Of a DNA stretch of 64,000 bases, positions 1 through 7,532 are shown in pieces (the stretch's first letter is position 1; every line of letters starts with the position of its first letter). The position numbers were made by a program, and so were the translations under genes. Under the pieces are notes generated by a model. That model saw nothing but the letters and a program-made list of their open reading frames with translations, was not told the DNA's origin and ran no database searches. The DNA is from Paenibacillus sp. NFR01 (GTDB lineage: Bacteria; Bacillota; Bacilli; Paenibacillales; Paenibacillaceae), in assembly GCF_900111565.1 (NCBI RefSeq), contig NZ_FOIK01000001.1:2077309-2141308 (forward strand), written 5' to 3'.

Positions 1-366
1 GGCTTGTGCGGGCAAGTCTACGACATGCTGCGTTCCGGCGGAAGCTTCGTTTTCTCCGTGGAGCACCCGATCTTCACCGCACGGGCAGCGCAGGATTGGC
101 ATTATAACGAAGCTGGCGAAAAGGTCCACTGGCCGGTCGACCATTACCACGAGGAAGGCCCGCGAAACGCCCGGTTTCTGGAGCATGACGTGGTGAAATA
201 CCACCGCACCGTTTCCGCTTACGTCACTGCCCTGCTGGACGCCGGCTTCCGGATCACCGGAATGTCCGAACTGAAGCTGACGGCAGAGACGCTGGAACGG
301 CATCCGGAATGGCGCGATGAGCTGCGCCGGCCGATGTTTTTACTGGTAGGCGCGGTTCGGGAATAA
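1..366 (+). CDS. SAM-dependent methyltransferase, C-terminal part (truncated by window edge)
   Basis: The window opens inside this gene, so only about the last 121 codons are present and no start can be assigned. The fragment has a hydrophobic strand (FVFSVEHPIF), an HWPVDHYHEEGPR segment and a C-terminal strand-turn LLDAGFRITGMSE. This pattern is usual for the last third of small class I (Rossmann-fold) methyltransferases of the YafE/UbiE type. The SAM-binding glycine loop would lie upstream and is not visible, so the substrate cannot be inferred. The family assignment is by recognition of these C-terminal motifs only. A 10-bp tandem repeat array begins shortly after the TAA stop. Confidence 0.7.
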   Translation, partial: GLCGQVYDMLRSGGSFVFSVEHPIFTARAAQDWHYNEAGEKVHWPVDHYHEEGPRNARFLEHDVVKYHRTVSAYVTALLDAGFRITGMSELKLTAETLERHPEWRDELRRPMFLLVGAVRE

Positions 367-380
367 ACGGTATTGGCTAC

Positions 381-560
381 CTGCTTGGATTTACTTAGTT
401 GTGCTTGTTTGTGCTTAGTTGCTCTTGGTTGCGCTTGGTTATGCTCAGTTGTGCTTAGTTGCGCTTGGTTGTGCTTAGTTATGCTTGGTTGCTCTTAGCT
501 GTGCTCAGTTGCGCTTGGTTATGCCTAGTTGTGCTTAGTTATACTTAGTCGCGTTTAGCC
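381..560. repeat. 10-bp tandem repeat array, 18 units
   Basis: Eighteen consecutive 10-bp units run without any phase slip. The consensus is close to GYGCTTRGTT; individual units include GTGCTTAGTT, GCGCTTGGTT, ATGCTTGGTT, GCTCTTGGTT and ATGCTCAGTT. Units differ mainly at the first three bases and at the A/G position 7, while CTT and GTT are nearly fixed. The array starts about 15 bases after the methyltransferase stop and ends just before a set of hairpin repeats. No protein is read through it convincingly, and there are no spacers as in CRISPR. The period matches about one DNA helical turn. Confidence 0.85.
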
Positions 561-584
561 GGTGCCTGCATCATCGCTGCAAGT

Positions 585-770
585 CTAACGGACCTGAGAG
601 CCGCTATTTGCAAAAAAACACGGTATTTCCCAAACTAGCGGACCTGAGGGCCGTTATTGTATGGAAAAACCGCTATGTATGTGCTTCCAGTTATGAATAA
701 CGGCGCTCAGGTCCGTTATTTTACAGATTCGCGGCTATTTGCCAAAATAACGGCTCCTGTGTCCGTTAAC
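585..770. repeat. Four copies of a ~25-bp hairpin repeat (AACGG...CCGTT)
   Basis: Four related units lie at 585-609, 634-658, 696-720 and 746-770. Each is an imperfect palindrome with arms close to AATAACGG and CCGTTATT around a 7-9 base centre such as ACCTGAGCG. The first two copies are in one orientation and the last two in the opposite one, so the block is also an inverted repeat at a larger scale. The units resemble small interspersed intergenic repeats that I associate with Paenibacillus genomes; that link is from memory. No gene overlaps them with good support. Confidence 0.75.
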
Positions 771-1033
771 GCCGGCCTTTTGCAGCACAGGTCCAGAAAG
801 CCCCCGTTTACCCCTATCTCTGCAAGCTCCCTCATAAATTCTCCACCTAAACAGCCCAGCACACGGCAAAAGCTCCCTCCAGTCTCGCCGAAAGGAGCTT
901 CAGGTTCATGCGATACCAGTTCCTCAACACGACGCCAAAGACATCTCCTCGCTACTATTTCTCTTTTAGCGGCTTGAACGCCCAGCTTGCCTGCAACCGA
1001 ACGCAGCAGCTCCACCCCAATCCGGTCCGTACG
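771..1033. other. Intergenic stretch without a supported gene
   Basis: No reading frame here has a convincing start, ribosome site or recognisable protein. Apart from the hairpin at 868-902 I see nothing structured. The stretch separates the repeat block from the terminator of the AIM24-family gene, so transcription from both sides probably ends here. Confidence 0.5.
868..902 (-). terminator. Second hairpin downstream of the AIM24 gene
   Basis: AAGCTCC (870-876) pairs with GGAGCTT (894-900) around a 17-base loop. On the minus strand the stem is followed by only a short TTTT. It lies about 130 bases beyond the stronger terminator at 1034-1073 and may act as a backup, or may be part of the repeat family nearby. 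Confidence 0.4.
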
Positions 1034-1073
1034 TAAAAAAACGCTCCCTCGGTTTACACCGGTAGGAGCGTTT
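1034..1073 (-). terminator. Rho-independent terminator of the AIM24-family gene
   Basis: AAACGCTCC (1039-1047) pairs with GGAGCGTTT (1065-1073), with an inner CGG/CCG pairing in the loop. On the minus strand the stem runs directly into a T tract (A run at 1034-1041 on the plus strand). It lies about 40 bases after the stop codon of the gene at 1113-1910. Confidence 0.85.
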
Positions 1074-1112
1074 CGTTGGTAAGCTATGGCGTTCCCAGGT
1101 TCGGCAGCGAGC

Positions 1113-1910
1113 TTACCGTCCGTCCAGGAGGTTACCCAGCCCGCCGAGAATGCTGCCCTCTTCTTTGCGGCCGGCGTTTCCCGCCGCCGACAGGATGCGG
1201 TCCGCCATCCGGCTGAACGGCAGCGACTGCACCCAGATTTTCCCGGGGCCGCGCAGCGTCGCGAAGAACAGGCCTTCGCCGCCGAATACGGCGGTTTTGA
1301 TTCCTTTGACAAATTCGATATTGTAATCCACATTTGCGGTCATCGCAACGAGACAGCCGGTGTCCAGCTTGATCGTTTCGCCCGGCTGCAGCGTCCGTTC
1401 AAATACATACCCGCCGGAGTGAACGAAGGAGAGGCCGTCGCCTTCCAGCTTTTGCATAATGAAACCTTCGCCGCCGAAGAAGCCAACGCCGAGCTTGCGC
1501 TGAAACTCGATGCCGATCGATACGCCTTTGGCCGCGCATAGGAACGCATCCTTTTGACAGATGATCTTACCGCCATATTGCGTCAGGTCGAGCGGGATGA
1601 TTTTTCCCGGATACGGTGCGGCGAAGGTCACGCTCTTGCGGCCGTAATGCCCGCTGTGCGTGAACACCGTCATGAACAGGCTTTCGCCCGTCAGCAGCCG
1701 TTTGCCTGCACCCATCAGCTTGCCCATGAGGCCCCCGCCGCCTCCGCGCTGGCCGCTGCCGTCCCCGAAAACGGTCTCCATCGTGATCTCCTGGTCCATC
1801 ATCATAAAGCTGCCGGATTCGGCAATCACGCTCTCCCCGGGATCAAGCTGCACCTCGACACACTGGATTTCCTCGCCCTTAATGACATAATCGATTTCAT
1901 GCGCTCCCAT
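1113..1910 (-). CDS. AIM24 / TIGR00266 family protein
   Basis: This protein of about 265 residues belongs to the AIM24 family, whose bacterial members have a double-stranded beta-helix fold and no well-established biochemical role. Visible family features are the N-terminal HEIDYVIKGEEIQCVEVQLDPGE segment (read in two parts), the glycine-rich GSGQRGGGGGLMGK loop in the first third, and the repeated Gly-Gly-Glu-Gly turns (FFGGEGFIMQKL, VFGGEGLFFATL) in the second half. The start at 1910 is chosen because GGAGG sits 7 bases upstream of it. Another ATG at 1916 and earlier in-frame codons are too close to, or upstream of, that site. The gene stands alone, has its own terminator, and faces a YitT gene upstream on the same strand that also has its own terminator. 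Confidence 0.88.
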   Translation of the reverse strand: MGAHEIDYVIKGEEIQCVEVQLDPGESVIAESGSFMMMDQEITMETVFGDGSGQRGGGGGLMGKLMGAGKRLLTGESLFMTVFTHSGHYGRKSVTFAAPYPGKIIPLDLTQYGGKIICQKDAFLCAAKGVSIGIEFQRKLGVGFFGGEGFIMQKLEGDGLSFVHSGGYVFERTLQPGETIKLDTGCLVAMTANVDYNIEFVKGIKTAVFGGEGLFFATLRGPGKIWVQSLPFSRMADRILSAAGNAGRKEEGSILGGLGNLLDGR

Positions 1911-1998
1911 TTGCATACCTCCACCTTCATCGTGATTGATCATTTTGATTGAGATACATACGCTGCTCCGGCGGCCTTGGTTTCAGCCAGGAACAACA

Positions 1999-2036
1999 AA
2001 AAAGATCAGCCGGAATATCCGGACTGATCTTTTTGC
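1999..2036 (-). terminator. Terminator after the YitT gene
   Basis: AAAGATCAG pairs with CTGATCTTT around an inner CCGGAATATCCGG. The stem is bounded by A residues on the left and T residues on the right, so it can stop transcription in either direction. On the minus strand it follows the YitT stop codon by about 40 bases. Confidence 0.85.
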
Positions 2037-2078
2037 AGATCCCCGGATACGCCGGGGGGAACTTTGCTTATGTTATAT

Positions 2079-2750
2079 TCACATTACTGTGCCATCCTGC
2101 GGCCCGCGTAGCGCGGTCCCGAGCTTCGGCGCTTTGCGGAGCTTGGGTTTGCCGAGGGTTGTAGTCAGGGTAATCACGTACCCGGCCACAACGACAGCCA
2201 TCACCGTATACAAGGTTTCCTTGAGCGGCATATAGAAGAGCGACAATGCCAGAACGGCTACATCCATCAGGATAAAGACCGTACCCACCTTGATGCCTTT
2301 CCATTCGCTGATCAAGAGCGACAGGATATCGTCCCCGCCGCTGGCCCCGCCGCCGCGCAGCACCAGCCCTGCACCGAGCCCGGTAAAGAGGCCCGACAGC
2401 AGCGCCGCAAGCGGCAGACTGCCGTGAAGAGGGATGACGATGCCGGAATAACGTTCCATCAGGCTGTAGAACAGCGTGAACGCTCCGACGGAGATGCATG
2501 TGTTCATCACAAATGCTCTTCCTTTGAAGAACATGGCGATGAGCAGCACCGGAATATCAAGAATCAACATAGATAATGAAGGCGAAACGCCAAGCACATA
2601 CTTGCCGAGCAGCGAGAGTCCGACGAAACCGCCCTCGGTTAAATGAAACTGATAGTTAATGTGATAATAAGTAAAGGCAAGCAGCAAAGTTCCGGACAAA
2701 ATGACGGTCAATCTCAGCGGCCATTTCAAACCGCCGTCTTCTTTCCTCAT
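2079..2750 (-). CDS. YitT family membrane protein without DUF2179 tail
   Basis: This 223-residue integral membrane protein has five or six hydrophobic helices. It carries YitT (PF02588) hallmarks: LTEGGFVGLSLL near residue 37, FTGLGAGLVLRGGGASGGDD around residues 120-140, and the SEWKGIKVGTVFILMD loop after it. The function of the family is not firmly established. Most YitT proteins carry a C-terminal cytosolic DUF2179 domain of about 80 residues. Here the protein stops soon after the last membrane helix with a short basic tail (KPKLRKAPKL), so it is a short form. GGGGAG 6 bases upstream supports the ATG at 2750. Confidence 0.82.
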   Translation of the reverse strand: MRKEDGGLKWPLRLTVILSGTLLLAFTYYHINYQFHLTEGGFVGLSLLGKYVLGVSPSLSMLILDIPVLLIAMFFKGRAFVMNTCISVGAFTLFYSLMERYSGIVIPLHGSLPLAALLSGLFTGLGAGLVLRGGGASGGDDILSLLISEWKGIKVGTVFILMDVAVLALSLFYMPLKETLYTVMAVVVAGYVITLTTTLGKPKLRKAPKLGTALRGPQDGTVM

Positions 2751-3069
2751 ACAAGTCTCCCCTTATCGTGGTGGCGGCTTACGTAATCCACCGGCCTCTA
2801 CGACGGGTAAGGTATGAGGTTCTGGTCCTTCGCATAATCAGTACTCCTTCCCGGTCTAGAGGCGGCTGTCCATAAGCTGACGGCTATGCGCACACTCTGA
2901 CAGGGAAGCTAAGTATAAGACAGATCATAACGTTTCCAAATCGTCCTTTGGGGATTCGTCCTTCGGGGACACATGGTATCCTGATCCTTTCTTTAGTTGA
3001 TAGGTACTGAGTAAATTATACCACGCAAACAGCTAAGGCTAAACAGCTTTCCATTAAAAAGCAAAAAAT
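2751..3069. other. Intergenic region, short direct repeat
   Basis: I see no gene in these 319 bases. The only structure noted is an imperfect direct repeat, TCGTCCTTTGGGGA at 2941 and TCGTCCTTCGGGGA at about 2956. The stretch separates two minus-strand genes and should hold the promoter of the YitT gene, but no clean -35/-10 pair stands out. Confidence 0.4.
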
Positions 3070-3570
3070 TTAACCGTGCTGGTTCAGCAGCCGGTTAACC
3101 GTCTCCCGCCGTACTCCGATCAGCTGGCCGATTTCTTCCTGGGTCAGTAGGTCTGTCAGCAGTGCTCCGCGTGAATGCTCGCTCATCCAGCGGTTAAGCA
3201 GCGCCAGCCGTTCTGCGGGGGTCCCGACGGTCAAATGGTCGATCCGCGTCTGCATGAAGCGTACCTTCTCCTGCAGTAAAAGCGCAATCTCCATCACTTT
3301 GTCGGGGTCCTCGCGAAGCTCGCGGTACCATTCCGCCGCCGGAATCAGTTCAACCTCGCTTTTCATCATCGCCACCGCCGTGCCATGCGCCTCCTTTGGC
3401 GAAATGAGGGAATGGTGGGGAACCGTCTCGCCGGAATACAACAGATTAAACAAGACCATGTTTCCGTTCTCGTGCAGTCTTGTCACCTTGAACAGCCCGC
3501 TTTTTACCCTGAACAAATGATTGCAGGCGTCGCCCTGGCGGAACAGAATCTCCCCCTTGTGCAGAATCAT
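3070..3570 (-). CDS. Short Crp/Fnr family regulator
   Basis: This 166-residue protein has an N-terminal cyclic-nucleotide-binding-like beta roll (residues 1-85, with GEILFRQGDACNHLFRVKSG), a long helix (residues 90-115) and a C-terminal helix-turn-helix (LLTQEEIGQLIGVRRETVNR, about residues 137-156). It ends at the recognition helix with NQHG, so the usual two-stranded wing of about 20-30 residues is missing. The beta roll also starts immediately at the N terminus. Full-length Crp/Fnr proteins have about 220 residues. An AAAGGAG site upstream supports the ATG at 3570, so the short N terminus looks real. Its ligand is unknown, and DNA binding may be altered by the missing wing. Confidence 0.8.
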   Translation of the reverse strand: MILHKGEILFRQGDACNHLFRVKSGLFKVTRLHENGNMVLFNLLYSGETVPHHSLISPKEAHGTAVAMMKSEVELIPAAEWYRELREDPDKVMEIALLLQEKVRFMQTRIDHLTVGTPAERLALLNRWMSEHSRGALLTDLLTQEEIGQLIGVRRETVNRLLNQHG

Positions 3571-3700
3571 CTCGCTCGCTCCTTTGCCTTCTTGGTATGT
3601 ATATTTTCAATTATACCGAAATAAAACCGAATCGCCTATTTCCTCTCCGCCGGGTGCTACATATTTTATAGTACATATGGCGAAAAGCAGGTGAACTCAG

Positions 3701-3988
3701 ATGGCCCCTAGTCCCATTGGCAACGGCAATTCCAAAAAAAGCGGCAACGGCACATCCGGCAGCGGCAATCCCGTGGAATCACAGGAGCTCTCCTCGGAGG
3801 ATTATGCAATTATCGCTGCGGGATTCAGTGTCCTCGGAGAGCTCTTCGCCTTCTTGTCGCTGGTGAAAGCTAAGCAGGTCACGGAAGAAACCGGCGGGGC
3901 TGTCGACCCGCTCACCATTGATCCCGTCATGTTTGTCCAGGGGCGAAAAAAAGCGGCGAAACGCCGCAGGCTCCGTTCGCAGCGCTGA
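3701..3988 (+). CDS. Small hypothetical protein
   Basis: This 95-residue protein has a Gly/Ser/Asn-rich N terminus (residues 1-28), a hydrophobic helix AIIAAGFSVLGELFAFLSLV (about residues 36-56) and a strongly basic C-terminal tail (KKAAKRRRLRSQR). I do not recognise a family. AGGTGA lies a suitable distance before the ATG. The single helix and basic tail suggest a small membrane-associated protein, but this is inference. The last codons overlap the terminator hairpin of the convergent stress-protein gene. Confidence 0.6.
   Translation: MAPSPIGNGNSKKSGNGTSGSGNPVESQELSSEDYAIIAAGFSVLGELFAFLSLVKAKQVTEETGGAVDPLTIDPVMFVQGRKKAAKRRRLRSQR
3946..3967 (-). terminator. Terminator of the YflT-like gene, inside the convergent gene's 3' end
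   Basis: GCGGCG (3953-3958) and CGCCGC (3962-3967) form a tight stem with a 3-base loop, followed on the minus strand by seven T residues (A run at 3946-3952). It lies within the coding sequence for the basic tail of the plus-strand gene at 3701-3988. The two convergent genes therefore share this DNA. Confidence 0.75.
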
Positions 3989-4011
3989 ATGTTCGGGAAC
4001 GCTGCCAAGGC

Positions 4012-4491
4012 TTATCGCGCTTCGCCGGGATCGGCCGGAAGCGTATGGTGCGCTTCCAGCAGTTCAATGATTGCCTCGCGGTCATCCGCGTCCGCTTGCA
4101 CAATCACTACGATATGCTCCAGCTCCGCATGTCCCGCATACCGCTCGGCATCCGCCCGCGGGATGCCGACCGACATCAGACTAACAACAAGCCCATCTGT
4201 CTCCATGTCCGCCCCGGCTAACTTCTGGGCGGCGGGTCCTGCGGCGACAGCGGTGTCGTCGATCATATCCAGACCGACGCCGATTTCCCGCGCCGTACCG
4301 AACAGCCCTCCGTTACCGATACCGCTCAGCGGTTTTCCGATTCCCGTATCGCGGCTGATGGCCTTCACATCGTTTTTTTGCCGCGTCACTACCGAAATCC
4401 TCCCTGGTTTAATCCCGTGACTACGCAACGATTCAATGGCGAGAATCGCGTCGCTGCGATGTCCAAATACCCCTACTACCAGTTCTGTCAT
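4012..4491 (-). CDS. General stress protein, YflT/GS17M-like
   Basis: This 159-residue soluble protein opens with VVGVFGHRSDAILAIESLRSHGI, the first beta-alpha unit typical of the YflT (heat-induced stress protein, PF11181) fold. The central Gly/Ala-rich segment (GIGKPLSGIGNGGLFG and the following 45 residues) replaces the usual glycine-rich middle. The C-terminal half, SVGIPRADAERYAGHAE followed by the strand HIVVIVQAD, is also typical of the family. The biochemical role of the family is unknown; in Bacillus such genes belong to the general stress response. AGGAGGGG precedes the ATG at 4491. Confidence 0.7.
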   Translation of the reverse strand: MTELVVGVFGHRSDAILAIESLRSHGIKPGRISVVTRQKNDVKAISRDTGIGKPLSGIGNGGLFGTAREIGVGLDMIDDTAVAAGPAAQKLAGADMETDGLVVSLMSVGIPRADAERYAGHAELEHIVVIVQADADDREAIIELLEAHHTLPADPGEAR

Positions 4492-4626
4492 GGTTCATCC
4501 CCTCCTGTACAGCCGTATTAACCGCCGTGGAGGGACCATAAACCCCGGCTGAATCATTTTACTTTCTTTCGGTTATACAGTTAGAATGAATAGAATAGAA
4601 GATTTGGTGAAACGGGGGGACTTTCG

Positions 4627-5748
4627 TTGCTGCAAAGCAAGTATTTTCGGACAAGCTTGGCTATCATTGCATTTTTGACGATTTTATATCTGGGTTCCAA
4701 GGTGCTGTTTCTGTTCAACCCGATTGTTGCCATCATCAAACTTTTGCTGGTTCCGATGATGCTATCCGGCTTTATGTATTATTTGCTCCGCCCGCTGGTC
4801 AACTTTCTGGTCGCCCGCAAGCTGAACCGTGCGTTGTCGATTCTCTTGATTTATCTTTGCTTTGCCGGGCTGTTCGTGCTCTTCTGGGTGCTGGTCTGGC
4901 CGACTCTGCGTGAGCAGTTCCAAAATTTTATCGACAATGCTCCCTATTTGGTGCAAGGGCTGCAGAATCAGTTTAACCAGCTGCAGAATGACCCGTCGCT
5001 ATCCCGCTTTTTCCAAAGCGATTCGGACATCGTTCAGCGGCTTTCGGATTATTTGAACAACGCCATTAACTGGATCACTAACTCGATGTCCAACCTGATC
5101 GGCGTCGTATCCAGCATTTTCGTCGTGATCGCCACCTTGCCTATCATTCTTTACTATATGCTGAAGGACGGCCACAAGCTGTCGCCCATTTTGCTCAGTC
5201 TCGTGCCGCGAAAATACCGCAAGGAAGCCGATGAGATGCTGAGTTCCATCGACGGTGCGCTTAGCGGCTTCATTGTCACCCGCGTGCTGCTGAATGTGAT
5301 TCTCGGCGTAATGCTGTATATCGGCTTTCTCATCATCGGGCTGCCTTATTCGCTGCTGCTGGCGGTCATTTCCGTGCCGCTCAACTTCATCCCGTATGTC
5401 GGCTCACTGCTTGCAGCGATTCCGGTCATCATTGTCGGGTTCATCGCTTCACCGACCATGGCGATCTGGTCTGCCGTCGTGATTTTTATCGCCCAGCAGA
5501 TTCAGGATAATGTGCTGTCCCCAATCATCTACGGTAAGTCGCTGGATGTGCATCCGCTGACAACGGTGGTGCTCGTGCTGGTGGGGGGCGATTTCTTCGG
5601 CATTATCGGCGTGCTGATTGCCCTTCCGGTCTATATGATTATCAAGATTATCTTTCTGCGCGTCTATGAAATCATCGTCAACCAGCGGACAGAGGAGGCC
5701 GCTCCGGTCCCCGCGCCTGTGCTAAAGGATGATGAAATGCCGCTCTGA
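4627..5748 (+). CDS. AI-2E family transporter
   Basis: This 373-residue membrane protein belongs to PF01594 (AI-2E family). It has two N-terminal membrane helices, a large amphipathic middle region (QFQNFIDNAPYLVQGLQNQF onward) and a cluster of five or six helices in the C-terminal half. The conserved segments LPIILYYMLKD, PLNFIPYVGSLLAAIPV and QQIQDNVLSPIIYGKSL are present. Family members include exporters of AI-2, Na+/H+ antiporters and sporulation proteins, so the cargo cannot be told from sequence. Translation probably starts at the TTG at 4627, preceded by a GGGGGGA ribosome site. It forms a single-gene unit with a strong terminator. Confidence 0.88.
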   Translation: MLQSKYFRTSLAIIAFLTILYLGSKVLFLFNPIVAIIKLLLVPMMLSGFMYYLLRPLVNFLVARKLNRALSILLIYLCFAGLFVLFWVLVWPTLREQFQNFIDNAPYLVQGLQNQFNQLQNDPSLSRFFQSDSDIVQRLSDYLNNAINWITNSMSNLIGVVSSIFVVIATLPIILYYMLKDGHKLSPILLSLVPRKYRKEADEMLSSIDGALSGFIVTRVLLNVILGVMLYIGFLIIGLPYSLLLAVISVPLNFIPYVGSLLAAIPVIIVGFIASPTMAIWSAVVIFIAQQIQDNVLSPIIYGKSLDVHPLTTVVLVLVGGDFFGIIGVLIALPVYMIIKIIFLRVYEIIVNQRTEEAAPVPAPVLKDDEMPL

Positions 5749-5755
5749 TAGAGAG

Positions 5756-5793
5756 AATAGCCCGCGCTCCTTGAACGGAGGCGGGCTATTGTA
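5756..5793. terminator. Bidirectional terminator between convergent genes
   Basis: AATAGCCCGC (5756-5765) pairs with GCGGGCTATT (5781-5790) with further CTCC/GGAG pairing inside. It lies between the AI-2E gene and the convergent DUF898 gene and probably serves both. Confidence 0.8.
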
Positions 5794-5803
5794 ATTGTAT
5801 GTA

Positions 5804-6163
5804 CTAGAAGTGAGTGTGCTTGACCTTCCACTGTTCCAGTTTGATAAACAGCCAGAATGAATAAATGCCAAGCGTGACCAGACAAAGCAGCCACCATTTG
5901 ATCCAGTTGCCGAACAGCTGCAGCGAGGTGCCGTCAAACGTTTGGCGCCGGCCGTCAATGACGGTATGCTCAACCTTCCAGCGGTAAATCATGACGAATG
6001 CCCATGGATAACAGAATCCCAGCGTACACACCGTAACCAGAAACCCTAAAATTCTCCATCCAATGTACTGCGCCAATCCCCCGTCAAAATAAGATTGCTG
6101 CGGTCCGCCATACTGCTCGTAGCCTTGTACATTAACATTTACCACAGAACTCAATTCCATCAT
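5804..6163 (-). CDS. DUF898 family membrane protein
   Basis: This protein has about 119 residues. After a short polar start it has GGLAQYIGWRILGFLVTVCT (first helix), GFCYPWAFVMIYRWKVEHTVIDGRR (split here), then NWIKWWLLCLVTLGIYSFWL and the terminal KLEQWKVKH. The two W-KVEHT/W-KVKHT motifs and the TLG-Y-W helices are hallmarks of DUF898/YjgN-type proteins, whose role is unknown. I place the start at the paired ATG codons 6160/6163 after AAAGGG. A longer reading from 6334 crosses the upstream terminator-like hairpin and lacks a ribosome site. Confidence 0.75.
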   Translation of the reverse strand: MMELSSVVNVNVQGYEQYGGPQQSYFDGGLAQYIGWRILGFLVTVCTLGFCYPWAFVMIYRWKVEHTVIDGRRQTFDGTSLQLFGNWIKWWLLCLVTLGIYSFWLFIKLEQWKVKHTHF

Positions 6164-6285
6164 CCCTTTACAATAATATACAGAAAAATATATTCTTCCC
6201 CATGGGATCTTTTTCCTCCCGAAACAGCGAATTATTTGCCGAAAAATAGGCCAAAAGCCATTCATGTTCACGAAATGTCCATAAT

Positions 6286-6333
6286 AAAAAAGCCCTCCTA
6301 AAGCGGTTTTCCGCTTTTCGGATGAGCTTTTCA
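6286..6333 (-). terminator. Terminator-like hairpin after the 134-residue hypothetical gene
   Basis: On the minus strand an outer AAAAGC...GCTTTTTT pairing encloses an inner AAAGCGG-AAAA-CCGCTTT hairpin and ends in six T residues. It follows the stop of the gene at 6355-6759 by about 20 bases. Confidence 0.6.
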
Positions 6334-6354
6334 TGAGCGATCAATTTTTCGTAA

Positions 6355-6759
6355 TTACCCGCGGAGCGAACGGACCACAAATACATGGTTGCCTTTCAGC
6401 ACGCTTTGACCGCTGGCAAGGGTAACGGAGCCTTTGGTATGCGAAATGATCGTGGTGTTGAAGGCCACCAGCTGATCGCCTTTCCACACGGTTACCGAGG
6501 ACTTGAAATAAACAGCGTTATCGAACTGCTGGCGTTCTTTCATGACATAACCTACCGCATTTAGCTTCGGCGGGAACGCCCGCTCCTTCGGAGCCAACGC
6601 CTTGATGTAGACGATGTCCTGAAAAGGCACGGCGATTTCCTGATGCCCGATTACCGCCATGGAACCCGCCTGGTCCCATTTGCGCAGCACGCCTCTCATA
6701 ATCGTGTAGGGTTCGTCCCCGCAATACATAATTACCGGTCTGCCTACCCAATGCTTCAT
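6355..6759 (-). CDS. Hypothetical protein with two small beta-barrel-like segments
   Basis: This 134-residue protein is not assigned to a family I can name. The N-terminal half (residues 1-55: WVGRPVIMYCGDEPYTIMRG, then IAVPFQDIVYIKAL) has the strand pattern and spacing of an Sm/Hfq-like or KOW-like small barrel. The C-terminal half (VYFKSSVTVWKGDQLVAFNT, then VTLASGQSVLKGNHVFVVRS) repeats a similar pattern. The ATG at 6759 is preferred because GGGGTGGAG precedes it; an upstream GTG adds six residues but overlaps that site. It lies next to ung on the same strand with a gap of only about 30 bases, so the two may be co-transcribed. Confidence 0.65.
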   Translation of the reverse strand: MKHWVGRPVIMYCGDEPYTIMRGVLRKWDQAGSMAVIGHQEIAVPFQDIVYIKALAPKERAFPPKLNAVGYVMKERQQFDNAVYFKSSVTVWKGDQLVAFNTTIISHTKGSVTLASGQSVLKGNHVFVVRSLRG

Positions 6760-6791
6760 GGCTCCACCCCTTTTCACGAATTGCCTTAGGA

Positions 6792-7463
6792 CTACAGATC
6801 CGGAATGGACCAGTCAATGGCCGTCATACCATGAGATTCCAGAAACCGGTTGGCCCGGCTGAACGGCCGGCTGCCGAGGAATCCGCGGTGTGCCGAAAAC
6901 GGGCTGGGATGGGGCGACTGGATGACCAGATGCCGAGCGGGATCGATAAAAGCCCCTTTCGCCTGGGCGTGGCTGCCCCACAAAATGAAGACCAGCGGTT
7001 CCTTGCGTTCGTTCAGCTTCTCCATGACCGCATCCGTAAACCTCTCCCAGCCCAGCCCTTTATGCGAATTCGGCTGTCCTTCGCGCACGGTCAGCACCGC
7101 ATTGAGCATCAATACGCCTTCCTGCGCCCAGGGACGCAGCGAGCCGTTGTTCGGAATCTTCGCTCCCGTATCGTCATGGAGCTCGGTATAAATATTGCGC
7201 AGGGACGGCGGGATGCGCACACCGGGCTTCACCGAAAAGCTCAGCCCCTCCGCCTGGCCCGGTCCGTGATACGGGTCCTGTCCCAGGATGACTACCCGGG
7301 TCGCGCCGTATGGCGTCAGCTTAAGCGCCGTAAACAGCAGGTCCTTCGGCGGATATACCGTGTACTGCTTGTATTCGCGGGCCAGCGCATAACGCAGCTC
7401 CTCAAAATACGGTTTTTGCGTTTCTTCCTGAAGCACTTCATCCCAATCGTTGCCGAACAACAT
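6792..7463 (-). CDS. ung: Uracil-DNA glycosylase
   Basis: This 223-residue family 1 uracil-DNA glycosylase removes uracil from DNA as the first step of base excision repair. The catalytic water-activating motif GQDPYHGPGQAEGLSFSV is at about residues 61-78, the substrate motif LMLNAVLTV follows near residue 117, and the Leu-intercalation motif HPSPFSAHRGFLGS is near residue 184. The length is normal for the family. The ATG at 7463 has a GGGGGAG site. It is followed on the same strand by the small hypothetical gene. Confidence 0.97.
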   Translation of the reverse strand: MLFGNDWDEVLQEETQKPYFEELRYALAREYKQYTVYPPKDLLFTALKLTPYGATRVVILGQDPYHGPGQAEGLSFSVKPGVRIPPSLRNIYTELHDDTGAKIPNNGSLRPWAQEGVLMLNAVLTVREGQPNSHKGLGWERFTDAVMEKLNERKEPLVFILWGSHAQAKGAFIDPARHLVIQSPHPSPFSAHRGFLGSRPFSRANRFLESHGMTAIDWSIPDL

Positions 7464-7532
7464 GTCCGTCTCCCCCGCATCTGCTGTAATATCATTCTTT
7501 ACCGGTTATTACCCCATATACCCGGTAAAGCA

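Noticed and set aside
381..560. CRISPR array
   Set aside because: Units are contiguous 10-mers without spacers and no cas gene is near.
657..977. Possible 106-residue protein across the hairpin repeats
   Set aside because: It runs through repeats and a terminator-like hairpin, lacks a ribosome site and resembles nothing known to me.
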